A stretch of 64,000 nucleotides of DNA. It comes from Chaunax sp. Z400. Its lineage: Eukaryota > Chordata > Actinopteri > Lophiiformes > Chaunacidae. The translations under genes were made by a program, and so were the position numbers. How positions within the stretch are numbered: the first letter of the stretch is position 1; every line of letters starts with the position of its first letter. A model generated the notes under the pieces. The model saw only the letters and a list, made by a program, of their open reading frames with translations. It had not been told where the DNA came from and did no database searches. Of the stretch, positions 49,040 through 62,489 are shown piece by piece. The stretch is taken from assembly GCA_037577475.1 (NCBI GenBank), contig CM075201.1:12319501-12383500 (forward strand). The letters run 5' to 3'.

Positions 49040-49245
49040 ATGTAGCCGCCAGAGGGGCCTAACCAGTACTTTAGTATAATACTCTAACTACATCTTGCTG
49101 CTAACACTTACACTAATGCTTAATTTTACTTGTGTACATTTGTTCTTGCAGGACTCTTAATTGTAATGGAGTAATTTTAAAGTGCTATATTGGTAATTCT
49201 ACTTAAAAAAATAAAGGATCTGAATACTTCTTCCAAAACTGTTTG
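49040..49245. repeat. Dispersed fish repeat, right-end remnant
   Basis: It has TTAATTGTAATGGAGTAATT and ends AAAGGATCTGAATACTTCTT then CCAA, the characteristic end of the family whose other parts appear near 5.9 kb and 19.5 kb. Confidence 0.6.
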
Positions 49246-49474
49246 CACCTTTAAATGACCATAATGCTCCTTATGCACGTGAAGTTTGAAATCATTGTTT
49301 TTTTTGAGATGTTAAGACGAAATAGAACAGCCAGACATCGAGGTGAAGAAAAAGGAGTGAGCGCTTAAAAACAGGTGAAGTAATATGGCCATTATTCCAG
49401 CCCATGATGGCATCTTAAACTCAAGTACCTGTAAGTTTTGTAAGGGAAAAAAACCCACAGGACCCACTGCAGGA

Positions 49475-49487
49475 GGGGGGGGGGGGG
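49475..49487. repeat. Poly-G run, 13 bases
   Basis: A homopolymer preceded by AGGA. It is prone to length error. Confidence 0.9.
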
Positions 49488-52189
49488 AATCCACACATGT
49501 GGTGAAAGCATCATTCAAGACAAACGTTTACAAAAAATGCAATTTCGTTTCAAGAGTGATGGGATCAATTTTTACAGTTTGAAATAACGTGTATTAGTGG
49601 ATAACCTGCACAGGCAGGAGAGGATCGTAATGGAGAAGATTTATATTTTCATAATACGGAGAAAAAGGTGAAACAGAATCAGAAAGACGTGCAATAAAAA
49701 ACACGCAAATTATATCATAATAAAGTTGTTTTTTTGTTTTTTAAACATCACTGATTAAGTGCTAATATTATGGGGTGAGGGGAGAAAAACAGCTGATCAT
49801 CTCTTCGATCGATGTCCAGCCTGGCGTCATAAGACAGTATAACATGGATGTACTCTGAGTAACTCATTAAAAACATTTTTCATTATGTGAAAATGTTTCA
49901 CACATAGTGTCAATCAATTATTAAAAAGCCATGTCAGACACAGTTTGACTTTGGAGTGTTTCTCATCTGATTATGTCACCACATAGAAGATCATTTTACA
50001 GTACAGGTTAAGATGTATCCTGATTGGAAAATGTAGGATTAGTTGAGAAACATGCTCAGCACTTCATTATAGAAAATTGTTCACATCAGGTTATGAGGAA
50101 GTGAAGCAATTTAATTTTAAACAATTCATCTATTTAATTTGAACAATGAAAAGTGAAATATGCTTTGTCAGATTAGAATTACTCTTTAAGGAAATGTTGG
50201 AAATTTAAAGAAATTTAAATTCAAAGCTACCATCTGATATTTGTCACAGGTAAATGACATTATTTATTGAGTTAATATGTCGAGTCTTCAAAATAGAAAA
50301 GCAAACCAACACATTTCTATATTTTTGTGTCATTTTCTGATACAATACTACGACAGCCTTACTGTACACAGAACTTATCACAGTCCAATATTTTAAATAT
50401 CAAACTTTCATCACTGTGTTCATCACTGCGCCCTCTGCAGGCTGTTAAAGTCACAGAGGGAAACTTCCCGACCAGGGACAGCACAGCATCACCTGAGGAC
50501 AATAAATAGTTCCTAACTATTTACCAGGCATTTATTAAAATATTGCCATGCGTTTATTAAAAGATTTTCTTAGCAATAACATTTGGAGAAAAATTTCAAT
50601 CCTGTTCAGAAAAGATGTAAGATCATCTTCTGCACAACACTTCCACCAGTTTCCACATGTTGCATTGTCTCCATGGAGACTCAATGATGGCTCAATGACA
50701 GTTCAGCATTTTAATCAATAACTGTGTGCACAAGTTCAAAATATCTGATGCTGTTTTGTCACAGTGATGTAGGAATGTCACCTGGAGTCATCAGAGGTAG
50801 ATTTACTAGATGCCACCACCCAGCAGCTGCCTCTGCTGCTGCAGCCAACACTCATCTCCTCAGAGTTTCCATACTTTTCTTTGCTGTTTAATTCACATTT
50901 TGGCAACATTTTAATAGTTGTGCAGCACAGCTGGTAAATAAATAGGAATTACTGCATCCTAATTTTCACTATATAGGTATTGTGTCAGTTTTATAATTAA
51001 GAATTTTATCATTTGTTTTTTTGCTGTTGTTTATTATTTATTTATATGTTATTTATTGTTATTATTATTCATATTTGCTGCTATGGTGTTTGTACCTGCT
51101 TTAAGAAAGAAAAATTATTTTCCACTAAGAAGATAAAAATAAAACAAAATTACTTTAAATTATGGATATCTATGGATAATTAATATTTGGTCTTCAGTGA
51201 TAGAAATCTTTCAGTACAGGCCTAAATATTTTTTTTAAATGTCTTATTTTTGTGAAATTGAACTATTTGGCAATTTCAATGCAGTGTTATAATTTATAAT
51301 AGATTGTTTTTGTCTAAATCATTTTATCTTCAAATATTATCTTGAATTTCATGTCTGCAAGGTTAGGGGTTGTGAATATTTAAATCTAAACTGTTTGAAA
51401 TTTATTTGAAACAAAAATCTCATTTTTTTTAAAAATGGAAAAGTAACAAAAATAAAATTAGCCGGGTATCATTTGGATGCAAGCAGTTGTAAAAGAGCAT
51501 CAAACAAGAGTCACAAATTTAAATGACAAAAATGATCTAAAATTCATCCTCTGGTGACGATCATAGTGAGGCTAAATGAAAATAAAAGCTGATTAATTCT
51601 TTGAATGCAGCCTTTATTAACAATCTGAAATGATCTGTCATGTTGAACGGACTCTTGAGTTGTAAAGGATGAGGACGGATAGTCATGTATTCGACAGATC
51701 TTTTAAACGCTGTGCCTGTGTTTATGTAAAGCAGAAGTCTAAATGTGGATGTTTTTATCATTCCTGATATTATCGCTTGAAGCACAGAAAAACAGCAGAG
51801 GCATTAAAATATGAAAGGGAAAAGGGCAGTAATGAATTTAGAGGAAAATGGACATTAATGGTATTAGCATTACTCATGTTCCATGTAACAAATTACTGGA
51901 AATTTGACAAGCACAGCAAATTATCTCCTCATGCCTGGCGGGAGTGTGGTGAAGTCCTCTCTACCTGCTGAGGAAAGACAATTTCTGCTCATTTTACTAT
52001 TTTTAACAATAGAACCAACCCATTAAGACAAATTAATGTCATTATCAAGTCTCTATGAAAATGACAAATACCACCATTTCGAGCAGCTTTAGAGGCTATT
52101 GACAATAATGAAATTCGCTGTACAGGTACTGAAAAGAAACACTCCAAGTAATTATTTTCTAGTAGCTTGTTTGTCTGCCATCCGTTCAT

Positions 52190-52340
52190 TTGCTTTCAGC
52201 TCAATTATCTGACTCTGTGAGCATGTGGAGGCGCATAGTGCTCTGCGGCCCACAGAGCGAGGGCCCTAATTGGGCAATTACTGTTCTGTTTCAGGGCTTT
52301 TAGCTCCAGTGGAGAGTGGAGGGAGACCGTGGTGTGTAAA
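52190..52340. promoter_or_regulatory. Candidate conserved noncoding island
   Basis: A GC-rich stretch contains CTCAATTATCTGACTCTGTG, GGGCCCTAATTGGGCAATTA and GCTTTTAGCTCCAGTGGAGA. Homeodomain-type ATTA/AATT cores sit inside GC-rich sequence, a look typical of developmental enhancers. No coding frame; conservation untested. Confidence 0.25.
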
Positions 52341-53472
52341 ACCATGAGGACCTTACATGCACAAAACCACACATATACACTGTTCAAACAAAAACAAAAC
52401 CCCATGTCCTCTATACACATAACACAGAGCTATACAGGGCAGCTTTAGTGCAGCTCACGCAGCAAACAATAAAAACAGAAAAAGTAACAGGAGTTACAGG
52501 CCAAAACGCGGTCCTTTCAGCGACACATAATGCAGGTGCAGACTGAATTATGTGCAACTTTTCAAACACGTGATTATGTCACTGCAAGCTCGCTCGCATA
52601 GACATACACATGCATTTGTCCAGGTGTTCACCATCAGCCGTAAATAGCTGAGTTGCAGTTGTTGTATGGAGACTTCAGGGTCAACAGTGGGTACAAATAA
52701 AAAGCATTGCGTGTCATCCGAAAAGCTGGAAACGACAAGATCGATCCAAGAGTTTAACGGTCAGGTCGCATGCTTTCCCTCTTTGCAGTCATTTCAATTG
52801 CAGGTAAAAAGTCAAAGAAGTTCATGACAGATCCTCCTGTCACCACGTCAGCTAAACAACATTACGGACACCACAGAAGACAGATGTGGGAGTAAGTTAA
52901 GGTGGAGAATGTGGGCGCTTAAAAGGAAAGTTTGATGAGCGTGCAAATGATCATATCTGCAAGCCGGACAGTCATCAGATCCTAACCCATATGTAAAACC
53001 TATGGAACATTTCAGCCCATGGTGTTTGGTGTGCACTCTCCACCACTAACATCAAAACACTAAATGACGGCCCGTCTTTGAGAGTAGTGTTCCGTCCCCC
53101 AGCTGTGATCCACAGACTTAAAGAGTGTGACTCATAATGGCTGAAAAACTCAAGACCTGTTTCCATCCTGGAATTTCATCATGAGACATTTCATCCATCA
53201 CCCGTCAGCACATGGACCTTTGACCGATTCGGTGAAAGTCTTGCCTGACAATGACACCCATTTGATTTTACTTCTTAAATGTTTTATGAACATGAAGTTT
53301 AATATCATCAGATCAGACTATACTCTGGTTCTGGCTGGCCATATGGACATATGTCGTATCTCAGTTTATACAGATACTGATGACGTTTGTCACTCGTCCA
53401 TATGAGCATTGTGCAAAAAAAAGGAGCAAATTTTAGACTTTGAACCTGTGAAATAAAAGTTGGCACCAACAT

Positions 53473-53492
53473 CCCCCCCCCCCCCCCCCCCC
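53473..53492. repeat. Poly-C run, 20 bases
   Basis: Twenty consecutive C, the longest homopolymer I noticed here. On the other strand it is a G20 run. Confidence 0.95.
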
Positions 53493-53589
53493 AATCTCAC
53501 CCTCCTCCTCACTCATTTTCATATAATCCCTGCGCTGTGTGCTCTCCCCCTCACTTTAACATTCTGTCACGCGCTCCCTGGATCATGTA

Positions 53590-53960
53590 GCTTGTGTTAA
53601 TTAAACCCTCTTTCAGATCATTTTCTTGCTCAAGTGGCCTCAGTGCAGCACCCATTAGGCAGAAAGCTCTGTTATCTGAATTTCCAAATGTAGCTCAACA
53701 TTTATTAAAGTGAAATTCATCCAGTAATTGCCCGCCTCGGTATGCCCCATGTCTCCCTCTTACCTCCAGGGCCACCTGCTCAGAGACACCTCCAACTATT
53801 TACCAGCATGACGCAGGGTAATTAGACCTCTGTGACCCCGTCCACTAAGAGCCGGGTAATTGCTCTAATAAAAAAAATTAACAGCAGCAGCATGAGGATC
53901 ATTATGTAAAAATACCCGGTAATGAAGCATTAGCCTTGATTTTATTTGGATTAAAAACAG
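53590..53960. promoter_or_regulatory. Candidate conserved noncoding island
   Basis: A long stretch of balanced composition with repeated TAAT/ATTA cores: TTGTTAATTAAACCC, CATCCAGTAATTGCCCGCC, GGGTAATTAGACC, GGGTAATTGCTC and CGGTAATGAAGCATTAGC. The regular spacing and lack of repeats or frames make it the best enhancer candidate in the desert by eye. Confidence 0.35.
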
Positions 53961-56900
53961 CTAGGTATTGAAAGGTTACAGTGTCTGCTAAAACAATATC
54001 GTTTTCATCAAATCCCGGCGTAACTAAGGAGCAGACGAGGTGAGATTTGAACACAACTCTGCAATAATGGAACTGTTTCATGTGAAAGTCTTGTTTTTCC
54101 AGAATCTCTGCAGACACATGACTGTCATGTCGTTTTGTCTACTGGTGTGCATCATCTTCCATAGCAGCAGAACATAGACAGCATATACTGTGACATATGC
54201 AAAAGCGTAGCAAATCATAGCTCGGATACTGCGACACAAGATTTTATGGGTTAATGGTGGACAGATAATGGTTAATAAGCTATGATACCAAATGCCAGGC
54301 GAACCAGCCAGTCAGTGATTTATCAGATAAAAATTAAGTGTCAAACAAGGCTGAGCTGACTGTATCCTCACTCAGCATGTTGTTAGTAAGAGTTTCTCAG
54401 GAGTGCAGCAGCATCAGGTGACAAAGAGATTCTTTAAAAAACTTTCATTGCAATGAATTCATAAATCAATACAGTAACAAATAGTCCAATACTGTCAATG
54501 CACCTGGTGACTGGAGAGAAAGAAAAGCAGCTTGATAAACAGTAACTCCACGTTGCTCCATATACATATGTACTTATTATATGAACATATGAACATAAAC
54601 ATGTCTATGTATCTATGCAGTCATGCCTACATTTACTTGAAATTTCTTTCAGAGATTTCATGGAGGACATAGGAAGAAGATTTTTTTTTTAAAAAGGGGT
54701 AGAGAAATATGGGGTAAGGGAAAAAAGAAAGGAGTGTTTCATCTTCTCTACACTATAAACAGGTGAGGAAGAGATTCGATCATATCAGACGTGGAGATGA
54801 AGGCAGTGAGGCGTCCATCAACATAGTGTCCCTCGGAACAAAGTGCATTTTATTTTCTTAAAGAAACTTAACCTAACTTGCACCGCAGTATCCTTTTTTC
54901 TTTCTTCTTTCCTGTTACAGTATCATCAGTCAGTTTAGGCAGTAAAGACACAGGTATAGATCTGATCTGTTCTGAATGGTGATTCACATCACAATGAGGA
55001 CAAGTGCTACATGCATTTTATTGTTCTATTGACAGCAAAGTGAATTATCATGAACTGGTGTAACTGTGGCTTTTATGGCGATGGATGCAACTCCTTGTAT
55101 TCAACTTAATATCAGGGAACTTTGATGGACAATGATGTGTTGCGTCAAAACATGATTTTATCAGTGCCAATGAGACAATATGGTGCATTTAGTGATAGAA
55201 ATTATTTGAATTATTTCAAATGCAGTTAAGGCCAGATGGTGTCATAAGGCATTGTAAATGTAGATATTTTATACCCTACAGGAATCAAAGCATCCTCATA
55301 TTGGATTAAAGTATCATGTTTGATCAACACTACAGTAAATGAACAGGTAGATGCTGTATGTCAAGAGATAATTGGATAATCATCTATATAGTGACATCCT
55401 ATGGACAAATAGTGCAACTGCAATTAATCTACAACCGACAATGGGCTGTGAGTCTGAGAAGAACTACTGACCTGATATCTTCTCAGTGGTATGTCACCCT
55501 TTTCACTGCTCTTCAATCTTGGGTGAAAAAAGCAAAAATAAAAGCCAAAGTTGTGCAAGTTCTTTCGAACGTACTTTCAAAAAATATTAATTGTAGCCTA
55601 GATGTTTGTCAGAATGAGCACTCTGTCATTTGCATGTCTGGTTTCATGAACACATTGTGGTAGAAATGTCCTCTTTGAACTCACTACGTTAAGCTCAGAC
55701 TAAGCTGCATGTCCTCCTGGTTAAATCCTGTTGTCTGCATGACCATCGCTGAGAGGTGCAGCTGAGACAGGACAAACTGTGAAGTGAACTTTTCTTTAAA
55801 TACCTGGTAATGAAGCATACCTGTAGTTAAATCCTAAATAATCCTTTTTCTTTCTTTTTTTTTGCTCTCACTTTGCACCTGTCTCCCATATTCAGTCATC
55901 ATGGGGGGAGAATACAAATACCCATTTTAAAGTCTTTACACTGGTGATGTCTTCATTCTGTTTTCATATTTTTTTTACAATTATTTTAATAGCTTAAAAG
56001 CAGTTAAATATCTTGCACCTGTCTTTTTGTCTGACATGCTTGCAATGTATAAACCAGGACAACCGTGTAAGTCCTTCTTTTGTTCTAAAGAGCAGGACAA
56101 AACCAATCAATGAGGTTAGTTTTGGTTTAAAAGCCCCTTGATCTTAGATTAGTGGGAATATTTGATATCTGTAAACGTAATCTTACCTTAATTCTTCACT
56201 CACTTCAGTTTAAATGCAACGGTTTACGGTCATTATTAGTTTTCTATTTTTCATTTGATTGTCTTCTTGTTTTGAATGCTTTGTCTGGAATATTTTTTTA
56301 TTCCTGTATATTAGTCTGAAATTACTGTTCTTATTTATATTGTCCTGATATCAGCTTGTCATTCACTTGTAAAGCAGGTTCTAGAAGAAAGAAAGGTTCA
56401 AGCTAAATAATGTTTGATTCAGATTATTCATTCTATAAGGACAAGGTGGCTCTGATCATGTAAGTCTATTGTTGGTGTTGTTTTTAGGCGGCTCTGGAAA
56501 TATATATGAAGTCAGCAAATAGCCATTAAAGATGCTGAATTAATTAAAATAAAACAACTTTGACTGCTACAATAGCCATAAATCTGAGGTCACTTTAACT
56601 TGAAACATTTTATAAAATCCCACCAAATACCAGCAGTTGAACAAGATAAATGTGAGATCAATAACAAATGGTCTCTGATTTTGTCTTTTGTAAATCTATC
56701 TCTTTTATGTGTGTCTTTGTTCAGGAGGAGCACTGCTCCCTGTTCTGTTTCTTTGGTTAAATGGCTGAATAGAGCGCCGGTCGTGGCCTCGCTCATTTCC
56801 AAATGGTCCTGTTAGTATTTACAGCATCATGACAGGTTGACCTCACAGTATTCATAGCTTCACACCTCACACCCATTCACTGCCTGAAAATAAAAACAGG

Positions 56901-57584
56901 CTGCACCGGGCACCAAAAAAGAACCGTTTCCTCTGAAAAGATACAGAAGGTTTTGTGGCTTAACTGTTTTGTTGGTTTGTTGCAACAATGTGGAATGTTG
57001 CACAAGGAAGCACAGTCCAACACTAATTAGGAAATGCAGAACACTGCGTTTCCCATCTTGAATGCTCTTTCGGGCATGTTTTTATTTGTGGTCGCTCGAC
57101 CATGTACAATTATCCACCTGCTACCTCTAAATGATGGCGTTTTTTTTTCTGAATGTTGATTCAGATCTTCTTAAAAGAAGACCAACATGGAAGCACAGCC
57201 GACCCACAGGGGTGCTGCTGAAAAACTCTGCAGTGGAAATGTTTAAGGGTGTGTTCCTCATCAGAAAGTTGCTTTGTTGACCAAATCAAAAGCTGGCAGA
57301 GAATTACACAATCTTAATAGGTCTAGACGGTTTGTAACAGATACAGAAAACGGAACAAATCTGTTATTATGTTTCATGTCTAACTCAGAGGCTTCCATGC
57401 GTGCAATGATTAAAGTATCCATAATCCTGCAAGAAATTAGGATGCGGTCTATAGAAAGCGATCATGTGCAAATGAACTGGGTTTACAGACAGTGGTTTCA
57501 CAGGGTGTTCCCAAGCCCATGTAGTCATACCTTACATAAAATAATGTATTTCATGTAAAGAACCTCGCCCCATCTTTGTTTGTG

Positions 57585-57605
57585 AATAATAATAATAATA
57601 ATAAT
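57585..57605. repeat. (AAT)7 microsatellite
   Basis: Seven AAT units. Confidence 0.9.
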
Positions 57606-57929
57606 ATCTTTTGAAGATGCCACTTTCATACCCTGTCATGATGTTATCACCTGTTTCCGATCAACCTGTTTATCTGTGGAATGGTCCAAACGGGTGTTCA
57701 CATCTCTCCCAGCCTTTTGCATCCTCTGTCCCAGTTTGTATGGAACGTGTTGCTGAAATCAAATTCAAAATAACCATATATTTACAAAGATGAATGAAGT
57801 TGTCTTTGTAGTGTTTTTAATTGTCAATAAAAACATATGAAGAAGACATATCCCCCCCAACAAATACATCAATGTATGACATGTCCTCCATTCATTTGGT
57901 GAGTCTAGAGAAGGGTATATTTTTTAAGG

Positions 57930-58185
57930 ATATATGCTATGACGATGACCAACCTTTAGAGTCACCTTGAATCATCTTTCCATGGAAAACTCAAAAAATA
58001 AGATTTGTAGGAAAATCAATCTATCAAAAGGCACAACTAATTATCATGGTTAATTTATGCATAAGGTTTGGTGAAGGTGTGTATAGTTTGCAAGATATGC
58101 TCCAGACAATAAAAGGATTACGGATGGACGGACAGATTGATGACTATGTCCCTCCATCATTTTAACATCGGGAGGATAAAAAGCT
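57930..58185. repeat. Dispersed repeat remnant (GGACGGACAG type)
   Basis: It contains GCAAGATATGCTCCAGACAA, then TACGGATGGACGGACAGATT and CCCTCCATCATTTT. It is related in phrasing to the remnants at 10.6 and 17.0 kb. Confidence 0.5.
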
Positions 58186-60029
58186 CACATTGTGTTTCAT
58201 GTTTTATGCAGTGTACCGATTGTCCAATCCTGCTGCGAAAGCAATCAAAAACATTTGGAAGTCAACAAATAAAATCTGAAATTTCAAGTAAAACGTGATG
58301 AACTTCTCCAAAAGCCTCAAACAAACCTCTCCACAAGCTCCAATCTACTTTTTTTAATCAAACATATAAATCTTCTGTTGTTCGTTTGACTGTTAAATCT
58401 TTAGGATGACTTTTTTTTTTTTTTAAGACTAGTGAGTCGTATCATTTAACCTGCCTCGTGGAAACTTTACTGACATTCAGTAAAAGTAAGTTCAGTTGCT
58501 CTCCAGTGTTTTACTAACACCTTTAAATGATTACAGATACAGTTTTTAAATGTTTGTATTTCAAAACATCTAAGTTAAGCTAACAACAATAGCCTCTTTA
58601 TTCGAGGCTCTAAATAGGCTCTTCCTTTGAAGGCCAGCCAAGAGAAACAATTCTGTAAGACCGTCAGCCTCAGAAAAGGCTTACAAAGCCCGATTCCAAA
58701 AGGACAAGGGGTTCTGAGAAATAATAGAAAAGCAAATGTTGAGAAATGAGAGCTTAGAAGACTAGAACATTTGATAGAATCTGTGAGGATAGCATTAAAT
58801 GCAATTCCCAGGAGAGAACGTGAAAACAAAGGCCAGCAGAGAGGGGTATCAGCTGAGGTCAAATTGTGTCAACCTGAGTTACGTTCAGATGAGTGCACTG
58901 AAGTTGACCTGTGTTCCAAGTGTAAGCCTGCACCGGCCCGTTTAAAAAGCCTGTTTTCATTCCCGCTCCTTGATGCCATTATATCTCCAGTGGGCCATGT
59001 GCCTATAGCTGACAGCCTCCTGGTGTTGATGACATTATTTTTTCACAACCACCCATCGATGCAAGCATCAAGAAATCGGCAGCATTTGTGAAATGCCCCA
59101 TTTGTGATGAGGCAACAAATTAGACCATTCATTCAGAACAATGACGGGAATTCCAGTGTTCGGACGATAACTTTCAAAGGCCTGATCCAGTGAAAGACAC
59201 AGATGGCCGTCATCTGCATATAGGTAGGGTTTAAAATGACTCATTATTACAATTTGTTTATGTCATCCAAAAAATAAAGCATTGCATTTGGATATTTTAT
59301 AACACTGGACTGGATTTCCTCAATGCTGAAAGATGTTGTGGAATTGAACGTGTTGTTCAATATGATTAAATGAAAAGGTCTTGAATTTGCTAGAGATTCC
59401 ATGGTAAATTCATGTTTGTAATAAAGCAAATATCATACTGCTAATATCACATCTTGCCCTTTACAGCATATTGTAAATACTAACGTTCAATCAAGACAAT
59501 ACTGGTGCTCAATCAAGATCCATATTAACTGTCTGTCTAACTCCGATCTGTCAGTACAATCACCTGATCATGAAGACAGATGTTGCTGCCCTCAACATTA
59601 TGTGATACGGCATTCTTGTGTGACAGAACTACATTAAGATTTCTGACCAAAAATAGATCCAGCTGCCAAAAATAATGAAAACATGTTAGAATCACTGACA
59701 ACCTGTGATAATTACACTATTAACATCTAATTATTCTATCAGGCGTTGGTTAAATTTTCTAAAAACATTGTCAGCTGCTGTTATTTATTGCTATCTATCC
59801 CCCCAGAAAGGAGTGAGAGCCATTTGCCTACATTATTTGGCAGGAGCTTCAAGCAGGAGACCACATTAAGAGCCTGTGTTGAGTGGCAGGCAATGACCAT
59901 GTCCCTTCCACGAGATGTGTGCACATTTGATCCCAGCTGCGGTGTCGCTATTTAGTGCAGGAGATGTAAAACATCATGAGTTACATGTTGACCAAGGCCT
60001 TCTTGCTATTACAGACAATGGCAAAGGTT

Positions 60030-60030
60030 A

Positions 60031-60065
<35 letters not shown>

Positions 60066-60071
60066 TAATAA
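60030..60071. repeat. (AAT)n microsatellite
   Basis: About fourteen AAT units with one GAT change near the end. Confidence 0.92.
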
Positions 60072-62489
60072 TTTCAGGACAAGGTGCTCTAAGTGGTGGA
60101 ACCAAGCTCTAGTAAGTAAAATGTTTATTATTCAAGCATAATGCAAACACACAAATTACAAATCACCCCAATTGAGTGTGAAAAATGAAACAGTTTAAGA
60201 GAAATAAGTGAATTGGCTCTTATTATTATTTGCACTAGTTTGAACAACAACAGAACATTAAAGTAAAAGCTAAAGTGGCTGTATAATAAAGAAACAACCT
60301 GATAATGATGATGATGCCCAATTTATTTAGTTAGATATCCACCTTGTGGTCAGTAAGTAGTACTACACCTCTTACTGTTTTAGTCGTACTGTTCTTGTGT
60401 CAGTCTTTTGTTCAGTTTAACATCACTTGAACTATTAAAAAACCTTGGTGAATTACTGACAACAAATAAAACGTAAAACTTGACTTGTAGACCTTTTTGA
60501 CTTCATCTAAAGTCTATAATGTTCTATCAGAAAGATACACAAAAATGTCCCTATAATTCTAACTCGAACAACAGAAAATATCAAATGCTAATAAACCACA
60601 TATAGAATAAAAATGTTGGCTCCTGCTGGGCAAATGCTACCTGCAATTTATATTGTCAATTATGAGGCTGATTTGATGCTGCGTACCATTTAGAGTTGAT
60701 GAGGCAAAGTTCATTTTGCCTTTGGCTGCAAGAAGCCTCTGGGTGTTGCTTCTAGGAGGCAAAGCATTCATTTGCTAGTTTTCAGATATAAGGTTACATC
60801 AAAATTTTGGTGCTAATTGAATCTGGATTGAGCATCAAACAAAGCTGGCTGCTCGTTATCTTCTCTTTATATCTCCATTAGAAGTGAACCTCTCAGAGGC
60901 CTCGCGTGTCCCCTCAGATCTGCAGCGATGGCAGTGGAGCTGCTTTTTTTCTTCTTCTTAGGCTGCACTTCGTGGCCTCGTCTACTTTGCAGAGATATTG
61001 TCCTTTCTTCCTGCAACACACACGATGAGATTCCTCAGCGCACACAGTCACACAGGCTTTTAGACACTCATTAGCCCCTACTAATACAATAAGTGTCACC
61101 TTCCATTACATGGTGCTGGGATGGATATCAGGATTGGAAACCCACCAAATCTCCACACAAGGGGCGCTACCCTCTCACGCACGGTATTGTTTTTCCAGCC
61201 ACAATGTTGAATTGTTTTCTCTTTGCGCTTTCATGCCTAAAACATAAATACGGACACTTAATATAGATAGATGCAAAAACGGTTTTCACTGACATCAAAA
61301 CAAACTGCCCAATAAGGTAAAGCCACGCGCATTTCTTTACCGCGTGGATCTTCATGTTAACTTTGGGGTTTGTTTTTCAGAGCAGGCAGCTGTTTAAGGA
61401 TCCACCACACCCCTCCCCATTCAAGCCCGTTGTCTCATATATGAACAGCACATGCAGACTTGTAAAAAATCTTAATTAAGACTCCTAATTCTCCGTGCCG
61501 TCGCCTGACTGAGGCTGTGCGCTCACGTGAAGCGCGGCTGATCACAGCATGAGGGTGGATGGTGCCGGACAGGGGCTGTTGTTTTTCGTGATGGGGTGTG
61601 AGGAACATCTTCAAAATCAAAAAAGGGTTTGAATGAGTTTGGCTGATATTTCACTGGCTGGGAATATGCTAGGCTTTAAATACACCAAGAGCTGTTTCTG
61701 AGCAGCTAAACCCTTTTTTTTTGTTTGTTTTTTTGTTTTCGTTTCAAGAAAACATAGAATTTTATTGTCCAAATCAAAAACATGACCTTTCACTTCTGGA
61801 GTCTATGAAATGATTGGATGCTGGATTCTTAAGAGATTAATAGTTCATATGCACGTTAATGCATTTCCCTTATTATATATGCGAAGATACAGTATGCTGT
61901 GCATCACCACACATGTAATAATATGAAGTGACAAGTGTTTGCCACTGTAAAGGTTGTTTCATGCCTGGGTTTTGCATGCAGCCCTTTGGCTTCGGAGGCT
62001 TCTCCCTCTGAGCGGTGGCAAAGGGCATGTGATCCTCTGCAGAGCGGCAGATGCCCCCGAAGAACACTTGCGACAGATGAGTCGAAAATTAGCGTGACAT
62101 GTGTTAAACAGGCGAAGCACCACAACACTGACATTTGACAAGATGATGGGCGTAGGCAGTCATTATTGTCTCCACTTAAGCAAGCAGTAAATATTCAGGG
62201 CTGATGTCAGTGAAAGCAAAAGCCATAATACAAATCAGCCTGAACAGACTTTCATTAATGAGTGAGGTGTTTGAATAGGTTGTGATCAGGCACAAATGAG
62301 ATCTGGTGTTTAACTTTGCAAAATAATTCAGCTCATCCAAATTAAAGACTTTATTACAAATACTATTCTAATATTAAAAGGATTCTGATGATAACTTTAT
62401 AATTTACACTGTAAGTGTCTGCGTCTATGAATTCTTTCCTCAGCCACTTGTTCTCCTGAAGGACCTCTGACCTCGGTCCTTCCTGCCTG

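Larger units (their letters stand above)
47001..53460. other. Gene-free stretch, part 2 of the desert
   Basis: No coding gene. Possible regulatory islands lie at about 47040-47300 and 52190-52340. A repeat remnant lies at about 49040-49245 and a 13-base G run at 49475-49487. From 50.8 to 51.6 kb the sequence is very AT-rich and featureless. Confidence 0.5.
53493..57900. other. Gene-free stretch, part 3 of the desert
   Basis: The first 450 bases form a candidate regulatory island. The rest has no recognisable gene and ends near an (AAT)7 repeat. Confidence 0.5.

Noticed and set aside
60914..61099. Cysteine-rich 61-residue frame on the - strand
   Set aside because: Eight cysteines look like a small secreted peptide, but there is no convincing signal peptide, no precursor structure and no family match; probably chance.
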